Shown: positions 16,765-26,249 of the stretch, one piece after another
How positions within the stretch are numbered: the stretch's first letter is position 1
How the letters are laid out: each line of letters starts with the position of its first letter
Assembly (NCBI GenBank): GCA_017998095.1
Contig: JAGODU010000023.1
Location: 1 to 37,152 of the forward strand
Length of the DNA: 37,152 nt
Source of the DNA: Prolixibacteraceae bacterium
GTDB taxonomy: Bacteria > Bacteroidota > Bacteroidia > Bacteroidales > Prolixibacteraceae
Reading direction: 5' to 3'
Notes under the pieces: model-generated
The model's database searches: none
The model's input: the letters and a program-made list of their open reading frames with translations, nothing else
Told to the model about the DNA's origin: nothing
Translations under genes and position numbers: made by a program

Positions 16765-17778
16765 ATGATTGAATCTAAATATTATACTAAATTAGTTGAC
16801 AGTTCAGTACAATGTAATTTGTGCCCCAGGATGTGCATTATTGAAAACGGAAGATTTGGCAATTGTCACGCCCGGAAAAACCACTCAGGCACTTTATTTT
16901 CCGAAGTTTACGGTAAGATATCAGCCCGTAATTTTGATCCGATTGAAAAGAAGCCACTTTATCATTTTTATCCGGGAACAGAAATATTATCTATTGGGAC
17001 AACAGGTTGTAATTTCCATTGTTCTTTTTGTCAAAACTTTACATTATCACAATACGATGTGCGCCGGCATGTTGATTTTGAAAACTTAGCTACAGTCGAT
17101 ATTGCCAATTTTTCAAAAAAACATAAGAAAAATCTGGGTGTAGCTTTTACTTATAATGAACCAGTTGTGAATTTTGAATTCATGATGAATACTGCTGAAC
17201 TTGTAAAAGCTAATGGACAAAAAACTGTTATGGTTACAAATGGATACATTAATGAAAAGCCATTATCCGAATTATTAAATAATATTGATGCTTTTAATAT
17301 TGATTTAAAAGGATTTAGTGAAACTTTCTATAAAAAATATCCTAAAGGAACTTTAGCTCCTGTCCTAAACACAATAAAAACAGTTGCCAATTGTAATAAA
17401 CATTTGGAAATTACAAGTTTAATCATTCCCACTGTCAATGATGATGAAGATGAATTTGAAGAAATGTGCAAATGGATTGTTAATGAAACAGGTAGTGAAA
17501 CTGTTCTTCATTTATCCCGCTATTTTCCTCGTTATGAACTTAGTCAATACCCTACACCCGCTGAAGTTCTTTTTAAACTTTATGACATTGCACGTTCATT
17601 ACTTAAATATGTTTATCTGGGAAATATCGCTACTGAAATCCATAGCAATACGTTTTGTCCCAATTGTGGTAAGACCTTAATTGAGAGGACCTATTATAAC
17701 ATTGAAAATAAAGGGACAGATGAAGAGGGGCGTTGCAGATCATGTGGCAGTTTAATATTCAAACATTATAAACTGTAA
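16765..17778 (+). CDS. amrS: AmmeMemoRadiSam system radical SAM enzyme AmrS
   Basis: The product (337 residues from the ATG at 16765) is a radical SAM enzyme of the AmmeMemoRadiSam group, a conserved system of unproven function that pairs AMMECR1, Memo-like and radical SAM proteins. The CX3CX2C cluster motif is CNFHCSFC (Cys82, Cys86, Cys89). An N-terminal cysteine-rich segment (VQCNLCPRMC, Cys17/20/24, and Cys34) and a C-terminal zinc-ribbon-like pair (FCPNCGK and CRSCGS) are characteristic. The frame extends upstream to a TTG at 16744, but that codon overlaps the likely promoter and family members normally begin close to VQCNLCP. The protein looks intact. Its expected partner AmrB survives only as a remnant immediately downstream. 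Pyruvate-formate-lyase activase annotation is a common alternative for this family. Confidence 0.9.
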   Translation: MIESKYYTKLVDSSVQCNLCPRMCIIENGRFGNCHARKNHSGTLFSEVYGKISARNFDPIEKKPLYHFYPGTEILSIGTTGCNFHCSFCQNFTLSQYDVRRHVDFENLATVDIANFSKKHKKNLGVAFTYNEPVVNFEFMMNTAELVKANGQKTVMVTNGYINEKPLSELLNNIDAFNIDLKGFSETFYKKYPKGTLAPVLNTIKTVANCNKHLEITSLIIPTVNDDEDEFEEMCKWIVNETGSETVLHLSRYFPRYELSQYPTPAEVLFKLYDIARSLLKYVYLGNIATEIHSNTFCPNCGKTLIERTYYNIENKGTDEEGRCRSCGSLIFKHYKL

Positions 17779-17786
17779 ACAACTCA

Positions 17787-17993
17787 ATAAGAAAGTCAGC
17801 TTTTGCAGGGAAATATCATTCTTCAAACCCTGTGCTATTAAAGCAACTCATAGAAAATGTTTCTAATGCAGAAAAGGATAAAATCAATAAATCTCTATAA
17901 AACAATAATATCATTGGAGGAATTGTTCCCCATGCAGTGTATGTTTTGTTAAGACGAGGAAACTCTGAGATGTACATCAATCACATGAAGTAG
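17787..17993 (+). pseudogene. Decayed AmrB (Memo-family) gene
   Basis: Translating from 17787 in the amrS frame gives IRKSAFAGKYHSSNP, then a helix-like stretch, an in-frame TAA at 17898-17900, and in the same frame NNNIIGGIVPHAVYV before a final TAG at 17991-17993. These match, in order and spacing, the two N-terminal signatures of Memo-family proteins as I recall them: (M)IRKPAVAGxFYPxxP and xxIVPHAGYVYS. The Met start is missing, the HAGY glycine is Val, a stop interrupts it, and the remaining roughly 200 residues of the family are gone. It begins 8 bases after amrS, the position expected of AmrB in an amr operon. Bases 17994-18086 hold nothing clear. Confidence 0.75.
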
Positions 17994-18086
17994 TCGATTA
18001 TATTTCTTTCCTTTGTTTTGAGAAATAAGTTCATAAGTCTGAATTTTTCTATAAATAAGTTAAATTAGTGGCCAAATTTGAAAAAT

Positions 18087-18962
18087 ATGATTAAATCAAT
18101 GACCGGTTATGGTAAATCCGAATGTGAACTACCATCTAAAAAGATTACAATTGAAATTAAATCGCTGAACAGCAAACAACTCGATATAAATACCCGCATC
18201 CCATCAATATACCGGGAAAAGGATATAGAAATCAGAAAGCTTATAGGAGAAAGACTAGAAAGAGGAAAAGTTGATTTTAATCTTTACTGTGAACAGCTTG
18301 GCGATGAGTCAAATGCCAATATTAACAAATCTATAGTTCTTAGTTACCATCGTCAGCTTCTTGATATTTATTCAGAGCTTAATATGGAAATGACAGAAAG
18401 AACAGTTCAGGGAATACTTCGTTTGCCAGACTCAGTTAAGGTTAATTATGAAGAGCTTGATGAGAAAGAATGGAAATTGATTCTGGAAAAGATTGAAGAG
18501 GCTATTGACAGACTAAATAAATTCAGGGAACAGGAAGGTAAAGCTTTGAAAGATGATATTGTATCTCACATTGATAATATCAGAGCATTGAAAGAACAGG
18601 TAACTCCTTATGAATCTGAAAGGATTGAAAGGGTAAAGCAAAAATTAAATGAAGCATTGGCAAACCTGTCAGGAAATGCTCAGTTTGATCCAAACAGATT
18701 TGAACAGGAACTTATTTTTTATTTGGAAAAGATGGATGTCAATGAAGAAAAAGTAAGGCTTGAAAACCATTGTAAATATTTCCTTGAAACAATAAAAGAA
18801 CCAATACCTTCCGGAAAGAAACTTGGATTTATTGCACAGGAAATAGGCAGAGAAATTAACACTTTAGGTTCCAAGGCAAACCATAGCGAAATTCAAAAGC
18901 TTGTCATTATAATGAAAGATGAGCTTGAAAAAATAAAAGAGCAATCACTCAATATATTATAG
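18087..18962 (+). CDS. yicC: YicC-family protein (endoribonuclease-like)
   Basis: The 291-residue product starts IKSMTGYGK after its ATG, the family's characteristic N-terminus, and ends with the conserved C-terminal domain containing LGFIAQEIGREINTLGSKAN. A long helical middle (about 130-225) separates them. YicC proteins are reported to act as endoribonucleases involved in RNA turnover; catalytic residues cannot be assigned confidently here. I chose the ATG at 18087 over a TTG at 18078 because the family begins at this methionine. It is the first gene of a tight plus-strand run, nine bases before gmk, an association seen widely in bacteria. Confidence 0.92.
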   Translation: MIKSMTGYGKSECELPSKKITIEIKSLNSKQLDINTRIPSIYREKDIEIRKLIGERLERGKVDFNLYCEQLGDESNANINKSIVLSYHRQLLDIYSELNMEMTERTVQGILRLPDSVKVNYEELDEKEWKLILEKIEEAIDRLNKFREQEGKALKDDIVSHIDNIRALKEQVTPYESERIERVKQKLNEALANLSGNAQFDPNRFEQELIFYLEKMDVNEEKVRLENHCKYFLETIKEPIPSGKKLGFIAQEIGREINTLGSKANHSEIQKLVIIMKDELEKIKEQSLNIL

Positions 18963-18971
18963 TTTTCATAA

Positions 18972-19541
18972 ATGAAAAAAGGAAAGCTGGTTATTTTCTC
19001 TGCCCCCTCAGGTTCAGGAAAGACAACAATTGTAAAACATTTACTAAGTCTGAATCTTGGCCTTGAATTTTCAGTTTCTGCCACAAGCAGGCAATTAAGG
19101 GGTAACGAAATTGATGGAAAGGATTATTATTTTCTTTCTACAGATGAGTTTAAAAAGAAAATTGAGAAAAGTGAATTCCTTGAATGGGAAGAAGTTTACG
19201 AAGGTAAATTCTATGGTACTCTAAAAAGTGAAGTGGAACGAATCAGGAACAAAGGTAATCATGTAATATTCGATGTTGATGTTGTTGGAGGATGTGACAT
19301 AAAGAAGTATTTTGGCAATGAAGCCCTTGCTGTTTTTGTTCAGCCACCCTCTATTAATGAGTTAAGAAACAGACTCGTTGCAAGAGGAACAGATACTCCT
19401 GAAGTTATTGAATCAAGAGTTGCAAAAGCTGAATATGAACTTACTTTTGCACCACAATTTGACGTTATTATTGTAAATGATAACTTAGAAAAGGCACTTG
19501 CAGAAGCTGAAAAAATAATGTTTAACTTTCTTGCTGAATAA
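18972..19541 (+). CDS. gmk: Guanylate kinase
   Basis: The enzyme phosphorylates GMP to GDP with ATP in nucleotide metabolism. The 189-residue sequence has the P-loop FSAPSGSGKTTI (about residues 9-20), followed by SVSATSRQLRGNEIDGKDYYF and FLEWEEVYEGKFYGT, which form the GMP-binding region, and the basic-rich lid around RLVARGTDTPEVIESRV. Length and motifs are standard. It is nine bases downstream of yicC and 15 bases upstream of nadD, so the genes are probably one operon. Confidence 0.98.
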   Translation: MKKGKLVIFSAPSGSGKTTIVKHLLSLNLGLEFSVSATSRQLRGNEIDGKDYYFLSTDEFKKKIEKSEFLEWEEVYEGKFYGTLKSEVERIRNKGNHVIFDVDVVGGCDIKKYFGNEALAVFVQPPSINELRNRLVARGTDTPEVIESRVAKAEYELTFAPQFDVIIVNDNLEKALAEAEKIMFNFLAE

Positions 19542-19556
19542 ATATTTACTTTAAAA

Positions 19557-20129
19557 ATGAAAGTAGGATTGTTTTTTGGATCCTTTAATCCTATACATAT
19601 AGGCCATACTGCTATTGCTAATTACATAATTGAATTCAGCGATCTTGACAAGATTTGGTTTGTTGTTTCTCCTCAAAATCCCCTAAAAAACAAAGCAAGT
19701 CTCCTTAGTGATTATCAACGGCTGGAAATGGTAAACCTTGCAATAAAGGATGATTTAAGGTTCAAAGCCTGCGATATTGAATTGAAACTACCAAAACCTT
19801 CCTATACTATAAACACTTTAACTTATCTTAAAGAAAAATACCCTTCTTATGAATTTGTATTGATTATTGGATCAGACAATTACATTAATTTACATAAGTG
19901 GAAAAACTATGAAATCCTGACAAGCGAATATAGTTTCATTGTTTATCCACGTCCGGGCTTCGGATGTGAAAGCCATAACTTAAATGGAAAATTTACAATA
20001 ATTAATGCTCCTCAGATAGAAATATCTTCTTCTTTTATCAGGAGTGCAATAGCTTCGAAAAAAGATATCCGGTATTTTTTAAACCCTGATGTATATAAGT
20101 ATATTTCTGAAATGAATTTTTATCGCTAA
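19557..20129 (+). CDS. nadD: Nicotinate-nucleotide adenylyltransferase
   Basis: NadD adenylates nicotinate mononucleotide to deamido-NAD in NAD biosynthesis. The 190-residue product begins KVGLFFGSFNPIHIGH, containing the nucleotidyltransferase GSFNPxHxGH signature, and has FVVSPQNPLKNK, PSYTINTL and IIGSDNYINLHKWKN, all typical of NadD. The ISSSFIRSAI motif near the C-terminus is the conserved ISSTxIR phosphate-binding element. It lies within the yicC-gmk-nadD run. A separate NAD-salvage pair (pnuC and a riboside kinase) sits about 12 kb away in this window. Confidence 0.97.
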   Translation: MKVGLFFGSFNPIHIGHTAIANYIIEFSDLDKIWFVVSPQNPLKNKASLLSDYQRLEMVNLAIKDDLRFKACDIELKLPKPSYTINTLTYLKEKYPSYEFVLIIGSDNYINLHKWKNYEILTSEYSFIVYPRPGFGCESHNLNGKFTIINAPQIEISSSFIRSAIASKKDIRYFLNPDVYKYISEMNFYR

Positions 20130-20149
20130 ATAAAAATATTTCGTAAATT

Positions 20150-20893
20150 GTGAAACAATACAGCGAATTTCTTCGTTATGTATATAAACAGAAGTACGTC
20201 ATGTTAAAAGCCACCATCAATTACGCAAGAACAAGTGCATACAATTTTTTTCCTGTTGCAGGATTTGAAACAGTAAGCAAAAACACTGACTTTTCCTTGA
20301 AAATGCCAGTTATGCCCTACTCTTACAATGCACTTGAGCCATTTATGGATTCTTTGTCATTGCGCAATCATTTTTATAATTTCCACATTGCAGGATATGT
20401 AAAGATGCTGGAACTAATGAATACCAATGGTGAAAACTTCAGCATGGAACAATTAATTTCTGAAATAGATAATCCATCAGACGAAAGATTAAATTGTGCA
20501 GGATCAATAATAAATCATCAGTTATATTGGGAAAACCTTTCTCCTTACGGAGGTGAAATATCCGGTGATTTCCGCAGAGCAATAGAAAGAGACTTTGGAT
20601 CTGTTTCAAGCTTTAAGCTGGAATTATTATCAAGGGCACTACGCTTTTCAGCTAACGGATGGATATGGCTGATTATGGATTACAGACAAGTGTTACGAAT
20701 TGTCACAACGCCCAATAATATCAACCCTGAAATGAAAGCATCGAGGGATAAGGGAACCCCATTGATGGCTATAGATCTCTGGGATCATGCTTTTATTCAT
20801 AATCCGCTTAGTGATAAAAAAGAATACCTGAAAAAGATACTACTCATAATTAACTGGGAAGAAGTGAGCAGCAGATATCACAATGCACTCTGA
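20150..20893 (+). CDS. Divergent iron/manganese superoxide dismutase homologue
   Basis: The 247-residue product is homologous to Fe/Mn superoxide dismutases over about residues 50-245. The motifs are INHQLYWENLSPYGG with metal-ligand His123, NGWIWLIMD, and DLWDHAF with ligands Asp209 and His213. The first ligand region reads NHFYNFHIAGY: the second-sphere Tyr83 is present, but the histidines (74 and 79) are offset by one residue from the usual spacing. The outer-sphere glutamine is absent at both positions used by the family: Ser119 where FeSOD has Gln, Asn190 where MnSOD has Gln. There is an extra 45-residue N-terminus without a signal peptide. The start is GTG at 20150, or possibly the ATG at 20201. 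It may be a low-activity or repurposed SOD. It follows nadD by 20 bases. Confidence 0.85.
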   Translation: MKQYSEFLRYVYKQKYVMLKATINYARTSAYNFFPVAGFETVSKNTDFSLKMPVMPYSYNALEPFMDSLSLRNHFYNFHIAGYVKMLELMNTNGENFSMEQLISEIDNPSDERLNCAGSIINHQLYWENLSPYGGEISGDFRRAIERDFGSVSSFKLELLSRALRFSANGWIWLIMDYRQVLRIVTTPNNINPEMKASRDKGTPLMAIDLWDHAFIHNPLSDKKEYLKKILLIINWEEVSSRYHNAL

Positions 20894-21228
20894 CTGCTTT
20901 CTTTTTTGAATATTTTTTGACGAAATTCAAAAATACTTATATAATCACCCTAAAATCCTGTTTGAAAGGCTAAAACTTGCCATTTCCCCAAAACATACAT
21001 CTTAAATTTAATATAATTAAAACCCTTTTTTGAAAAATTACAATTAATACATTTAAAAGAAGTTAAGGTTTAAATATCGGTATTTTTTTACTATAAAAGT
21101 ATTAAAATGAAAACTTTGAATTGTAATCCCTTGTCATGTCAAAAATGTAATTTAATATCGAATTTGTATGATTTCTTACTTTTTTATTTACATTTGACCC
21201 AATTTTGGTAAACAAACTTGATTGATAA
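20894..21228 (+). other. Intergenic region upstream of serine palmitoyltransferase
   Basis: This 335-base, very AT-rich stretch has no credible gene. A 34-codon frame at 21107-21211 overlaps the promoter and looks accidental. The promoter for the following gene is at its right end. The remainder shows nothing recognisable. Confidence 0.6.
21164..21196 (+). promoter_or_regulatory. Candidate promoter of serine palmitoyltransferase
   Basis: TTG at 21164-21166 is followed after 22 bases by tacatttg (21189-21196), an exact TAnnTTTG match. The start codon is at 21229, giving a leader of roughly 25 bases. This is one of the clearest Bacteroidetes-type promoters in the window. Confidence 0.6.
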
Positions 21229-22449
<1,221 letters not shown>

Positions 22450-22462
22450 AAATAATTATCCT

Positions 22463-23275
22463 ATGCAAAAGGTTATACTTATCACCGGTATTTCTTCCGG
22501 TTTTGGTAAAAAAACAGCCGAATTACTTGCCCATAAAGGGCATATAGTATATGGTACAATTAGAAAAGATTGCTGGGTAGATCCACTTATCAGGGTTATA
22601 AAAATGGACCTTACAGATCAGGGATCTATTAATAATGCTGTTGATACCGTTATTAAAAATGAAGGCAAAATCGATGTCCTTATCAATAATGCAGGAATGC
22701 ACCTTGGCGGACCGATTGAAGAAACCCCTGTTGAATTGTTCACCCAACAAATGAATACCAATGTAAACGGATTAGTCCACATGCTTCAGGCAGCTCTTCC
22801 TTTTATGAGAAATCAGGGTGGCGGTACAATCATTAATTTCAGCTCTATTGGCGGATTAATGGGTCTCCCCTTTCAGCCTTTCTACTCTGCCAGCAAATTT
22901 GCTATTGAAGGTCTATCTGAATCACTGCGTCTGGAGCTTAAAAACTTCAATATTAAAGTGATTGTTATCAATCCGGGCGACTTCCACACAAGCAACACTG
23001 CAAACAGATTTAATGTTTACAAAGAAGGTGGTCCTTACGATATGCAGTTCAGAAAAAGCCTTTCAATAATTGAAAATGATGAAAACAACGGATGGCAACC
23101 TGAAGTTCTGGCAAAGAAGATGGTTAAGATTATTGAAAGCAAAAGACCTTGTAACAGATACATAATTGGTTCACTTGAGCAGAAATTTGCTGTTCTTTTG
23201 AAAAGAATATTGCCCGTGTTTTTATTTGCTATGATACTTGGAAGTCATTACGGTATTGAAAAAAATAAAAAGTAA
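22463..23275 (+). CDS. Short-chain dehydrogenase/reductase, candidate 3-ketodihydrosphingosine reductase
   Basis: The 270-residue protein is a classical SDR: nucleotide-binding TGISSGFG (8-15), DVLINNAG (71-78), catalytic Ser127/Ser128 in NFSSIGG, and Tyr141-x3-Lys145 in FYSASKFAIEG. Asn100 completes the tetrad. A hydrophobic segment near the C-terminus (about 245-262, RILPVFLFAMILGSHYG) could anchor it to the membrane, as expected for lipid-modifying SDRs. Following serine palmitoyltransferase by 28 bases, it is a good candidate to reduce 3-ketodihydrosphingosine with NADPH. This role is inferred from position and the hydrophobic tail; SDR substrate cannot be read from motifs. It ends five bases from the convergent CPBP gene. 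Confidence 0.85.
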   Translation: MQKVILITGISSGFGKKTAELLAHKGHIVYGTIRKDCWVDPLIRVIKMDLTDQGSINNAVDTVIKNEGKIDVLINNAGMHLGGPIEETPVELFTQQMNTNVNGLVHMLQAALPFMRNQGGGTIINFSSIGGLMGLPFQPFYSASKFAIEGLSESLRLELKNFNIKVIVINPGDFHTSNTANRFNVYKEGGPYDMQFRKSLSIIENDENNGWQPEVLAKKMVKIIESKRPCNRYIIGSLEQKFAVLLKRILPVFLFAMILGSHYGIEKNKK

Positions 23276-23280
23276 TATTT

Positions 23281-24219
23281 CTATTGCCTTAAAAAAGCAA
23301 ATAACTCCATTAAAAAAGCTATTCCCCCATGCACAAACACTCCTCCCCAGATGTTTTTACTGTATAATGCAATTATTCCAAGAATATATCCTCCAAAAAA
23401 AGAACTTATTGATTCTCCCAATGGTTTACCAAAATGAAGCACTACATACGCAGCGGCCATAGGTAATATTACATTTTTCCCCATTAACTTTGAAAGCCCT
23501 ATAACCAGAAATCCCCTGAAAAACAATTCCGTGTTAACAAAATCAAACAAATATATTGTTTCGTATATCAACACTGAAATATACTCGGGAATCTTATGAA
23601 ACCTGGCAAAAGCAGCTCCTCCTGTCCTTTTGTAGGTTGGATAATAATCAAGAAAATCAGGAAACAGCGTAGCTGCAAATACTATTGGTACCATTATTAA
23701 TAGCATTAAAAAATATGCCTTGTAATCAACTTTAGTAAACCTTAATCCATATATTCCATAGTTTTCCTTTTTATCAAAAATAAACTTCATTATTGCTATG
23801 GTCATCAATATAGTAAATATGCCATAAACATTAAATAACACTTTAAACATAAACCTGTAGGTTGCAGGATTTGTGTTTGGCATTACCAGTTTGATAAACT
23901 GAGGAAATATAGACCTGTCAACGCTTAATATCAATAAACCTATTGCACTTTTTATCCAGAATCCTTTTGAAAAACTTACTCGTTTCTTGTCATGAAGCCA
24001 GATGATAAAGTATACTCCATAAAAAGCAATTCCATGATATAAAAAGAAAAGCGGTATTCTTATATAGTTCCCATAATACTTATCGATAAATTTATCTTCA
24101 AAATCAAGTGTATAATTGAAAACCAAAAGTATTGTTACAAATAGTATTACTTTAATGTATAGATAGATATCAAAATAATCCTTGTGAAAGTCTTTTATAT
24201 ACTGAATGAATTTATTCAT
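23281..24219 (-). CDS. CPBP-family intramembrane metalloprotease (Abi/CAAX-like)
   Basis: The 312-residue product is a multi-spanning membrane protein with about seven or eight hydrophobic helices. The CPBP/Rce1 motifs are near the C-terminus: TELFFRG (Glu231 and Arg235, motif 1), VVLHFGKP (His262, motif 2) and GVFVHGGIAF (His297, motif 3). Motif 1 normally reads EExxxR; here the first Glu is Thr230, while the second is retained, so activity is plausible but uncertain. Bacterial members include bacteriocin self-immunity and envelope maturation proteases; no substrate is suggested by the neighbourhood. It is convergent with the SDR and divergent from the ABC-F gene, so it is probably transcribed alone. 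Confidence 0.85.
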   Translation of the reverse strand: MNKFIQYIKDFHKDYFDIYLYIKVILFVTILLVFNYTLDFEDKFIDKYYGNYIRIPLFFLYHGIAFYGVYFIIWLHDKKRVSFSKGFWIKSAIGLLILSVDRSIFPQFIKLVMPNTNPATYRFMFKVLFNVYGIFTILMTIAIMKFIFDKKENYGIYGLRFTKVDYKAYFLMLLIMVPIVFAATLFPDFLDYYPTYKRTGGAAFARFHKIPEYISVLIYETIYLFDFVNTELFFRGFLVIGLSKLMGKNVILPMAAAYVVLHFGKPLGESISSFFGGYILGIIALYSKNIWGGVFVHGGIAFLMELFAFLRQ

Positions 24220-24300
24220 TAACTTTTTTTGTTTTACAAGATATTGATTTTTTTAAAATAGCAACCCAATTACCAATCATTCATTATCGGATAGTTTTTC

Positions 24301-24308
24301 TATTTTTG
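24301..24308 (+). promoter_or_regulatory. Candidate -7 promoter element of the ABC-F gene
   Basis: tatttttg matches TAnnTTTG exactly, 14 bases before the ATG at 24323. No -33 TTTG is evident. Confidence 0.45.
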
Positions 24309-24322
24309 CTGAAATTTCATTT

Positions 24323-26191
24323 ATGATTCCATATTTACAGGTTGAAGGTCTGACAAGATACTGGGGCGAGTCGGTTCTTTTTGAAAATATAAGTTTTACA
24401 ATCGGACAGGGACAAAAGGTTGCCTTGATAGCTAAGAACGGAGCAGGTAAAACAACTCTGCTCGACACTATTATGGGAAAAGATCTCCCCGACTCCGGCA
24501 AAATTACTTTTACAAACAATATTTCTGTGGCTTATTTAGCTCAAATGCCTGTTCTTAACCCTGATTTGTCTGTCGAAGAAGAAGTATTCAATTCAACAAG
24601 TTCAATTGTTAATGCTGTTCATGAATATGAAGATGCAATTCTTGGCAACGATAAACAAATACTTCAAAAGGCAATTGAAAATATGGACAGACTTAATGCC
24701 TGGGACTTCGATATTAAGATAAAACAAATTCTCACTCAACTTAGGATAAATAATCTTCAGCAGAAGATTAAAACATTATCCGGTGGACAGCAAAAAAGAG
24801 TTGCCCTTGCAAATGTTCTTATCAATGAACCGGATTTCCTTATTCTTGATGAACCAACCAATCACCTCGATCTTGACATGATTGAATGGCTTGAAGAATA
24901 CCTTCTCAAGACCAAAAGCACTTTGCTGATGGTAACCCACGACAGATACTTTCTTGACAGGGCTTGTGATATCATTTTAGAGCTCGATAATACATCTGTT
25001 TTTCCATACAAGGGAAATTATACCTATTACCTTGAAAAGCGTCAGGAAAGGCAGGAAATGCTACAGGCTGAAGTTGAAAAAGCACGAAACCTGATGCGAA
25101 GGGAACTTGAATGGATGAGAAGAATGCCAAAAGCAAGGGGAACAAAGGCAAAATACAGAATAGACTCTTTTTATCAGCTTAAAGAAAAGGCTTCAGTAAA
25201 CCTTAACGAAGAAGAGCTTTCATTAAAAATAAAAGCTTCACGCCTCGGCAACAAGATAATTGATGTTTATAATATCAATAAGAAATTCGACGATCTTGTT
25301 GTTCTTAATGATTTCAGTTATAAATTTACCCGATTTGAAAAGATAGGTATTGTGGGCGATAACGGCACAGGCAAATCAACTTTCTTAAACATGTTGACGG
25401 GAAAGATTAAACCTGACAGCGGAAATATTGAAACAGGCGAAACTGTTAAATTTGGTTACTATAAGCAGGAAGGAATTCAGTTTTCTACCGATGACAGGGT
25501 TATAGATATTATTCAGGATATTGCTGAATATATAGACCTTGGAAAAGGCAACAAGTGGAGTGCATCTCAGCTACTTACCCATTTTCTTTTCCCACATGAT
25601 ATTCAGTATGCCAAAGTTGAAAAGCTGAGCGGGGGTGAAAAACGCCGCCTTTATTTGTGCACTGTTTTAATGCAGAATCCTAATTTTCTTATCCTTGATG
25701 AACCTACCAATGATCTTGATATTATGACTCTTAACGTTCTGGAAGATTATCTCCAGAATTTCAATGGTTGCGTTATAATTGTCAGTCACGACCGCTATTT
25801 CATGGATAAAATTGTTGATCATCTTTTTGTGTTTGAGGACAAAGGTTTTGTAAGAAATTTTCCGGGAAATTACAGTATCTACCGTCAATGGAGAGATGAT
25901 AAGGAATTTGAAACTTCTAAAAATAATGATGAAATAAAGAAACATACAGAACCTGAAAAACCAAAGGTTAAAATTACAAACAAGCTTTCCTTTAATGAAA
26001 AGCGCGAACTTGAATTGCTTGAATCTCAAATTTCTGATCTTGAAACTGAAAAAGTATCTCTTGAAGAAAAAATGGCTTCAGGTGATATTGGACATGAAGA
26101 ATTAAAGGAAATTTCTGACCGATATAACGAAATTAAACTGCTCCTTGATGAAAAGGAACTAAGATGGTTGGAACTAAGTGAAAAACATTAA
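24323..26191 (+). CDS. ABC-F family ATPase (Uup/EttA-like ribosome-associated protein)
   Basis: The 622-residue protein has two ABC ATPase cassettes and no membrane domain, the ABC-F layout. Cassette 1 has Walker A AKNGAGKTT (38-45), signature LSGGQQKR and LILDEPTNHLD with Glu177; cassette 2 has GDNGTGKST (345-353), LSGGEKRR and LILDEPTNDLD with Glu460. Between them is the inter-domain linker (about 235-300), rich in Arg/Lys and containing RNLMRRELEWMRRMP, which in this family contacts tRNA in the ribosomal E site. A C-terminal coiled coil (about 565-622) resembles Uup. ABC-F proteins resolve stalled or mis-set ribosomes and some confer antibiotic resistance; the Uup-like tail favours a housekeeping role here. 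Confidence 0.93.
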   Translation: MIPYLQVEGLTRYWGESVLFENISFTIGQGQKVALIAKNGAGKTTLLDTIMGKDLPDSGKITFTNNISVAYLAQMPVLNPDLSVEEEVFNSTSSIVNAVHEYEDAILGNDKQILQKAIENMDRLNAWDFDIKIKQILTQLRINNLQQKIKTLSGGQQKRVALANVLINEPDFLILDEPTNHLDLDMIEWLEEYLLKTKSTLLMVTHDRYFLDRACDIILELDNTSVFPYKGNYTYYLEKRQERQEMLQAEVEKARNLMRRELEWMRRMPKARGTKAKYRIDSFYQLKEKASVNLNEEELSLKIKASRLGNKIIDVYNINKKFDDLVVLNDFSYKFTRFEKIGIVGDNGTGKSTFLNMLTGKIKPDSGNIETGETVKFGYYKQEGIQFSTDDRVIDIIQDIAEYIDLGKGNKWSASQLLTHFLFPHDIQYAKVEKLSGGEKRRLYLCTVLMQNPNFLILDEPTNDLDIMTLNVLEDYLQNFNGCVIIVSHDRYFMDKIVDHLFVFEDKGFVRNFPGNYSIYRQWRDDKEFETSKNNDEIKKHTEPEKPKVKITNKLSFNEKRELELLESQISDLETEKVSLEEKMASGDIGHEELKEISDRYNEIKLLLDEKELRWLELSEKH

Positions 26192-26249
26192 ATTTGATGC
26201 TAATTGTTTATTATGAAATAATACTTAGCCTTTAAACGTTTTTACTGAT

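Noticed and set aside
21107..21211. 34-residue frame with a CxxxxCxxC-like pattern upstream of serine palmitoyltransferase
   Set aside because: It overlaps the clear promoter and lies in very AT-rich non-coding sequence; likely accidental.
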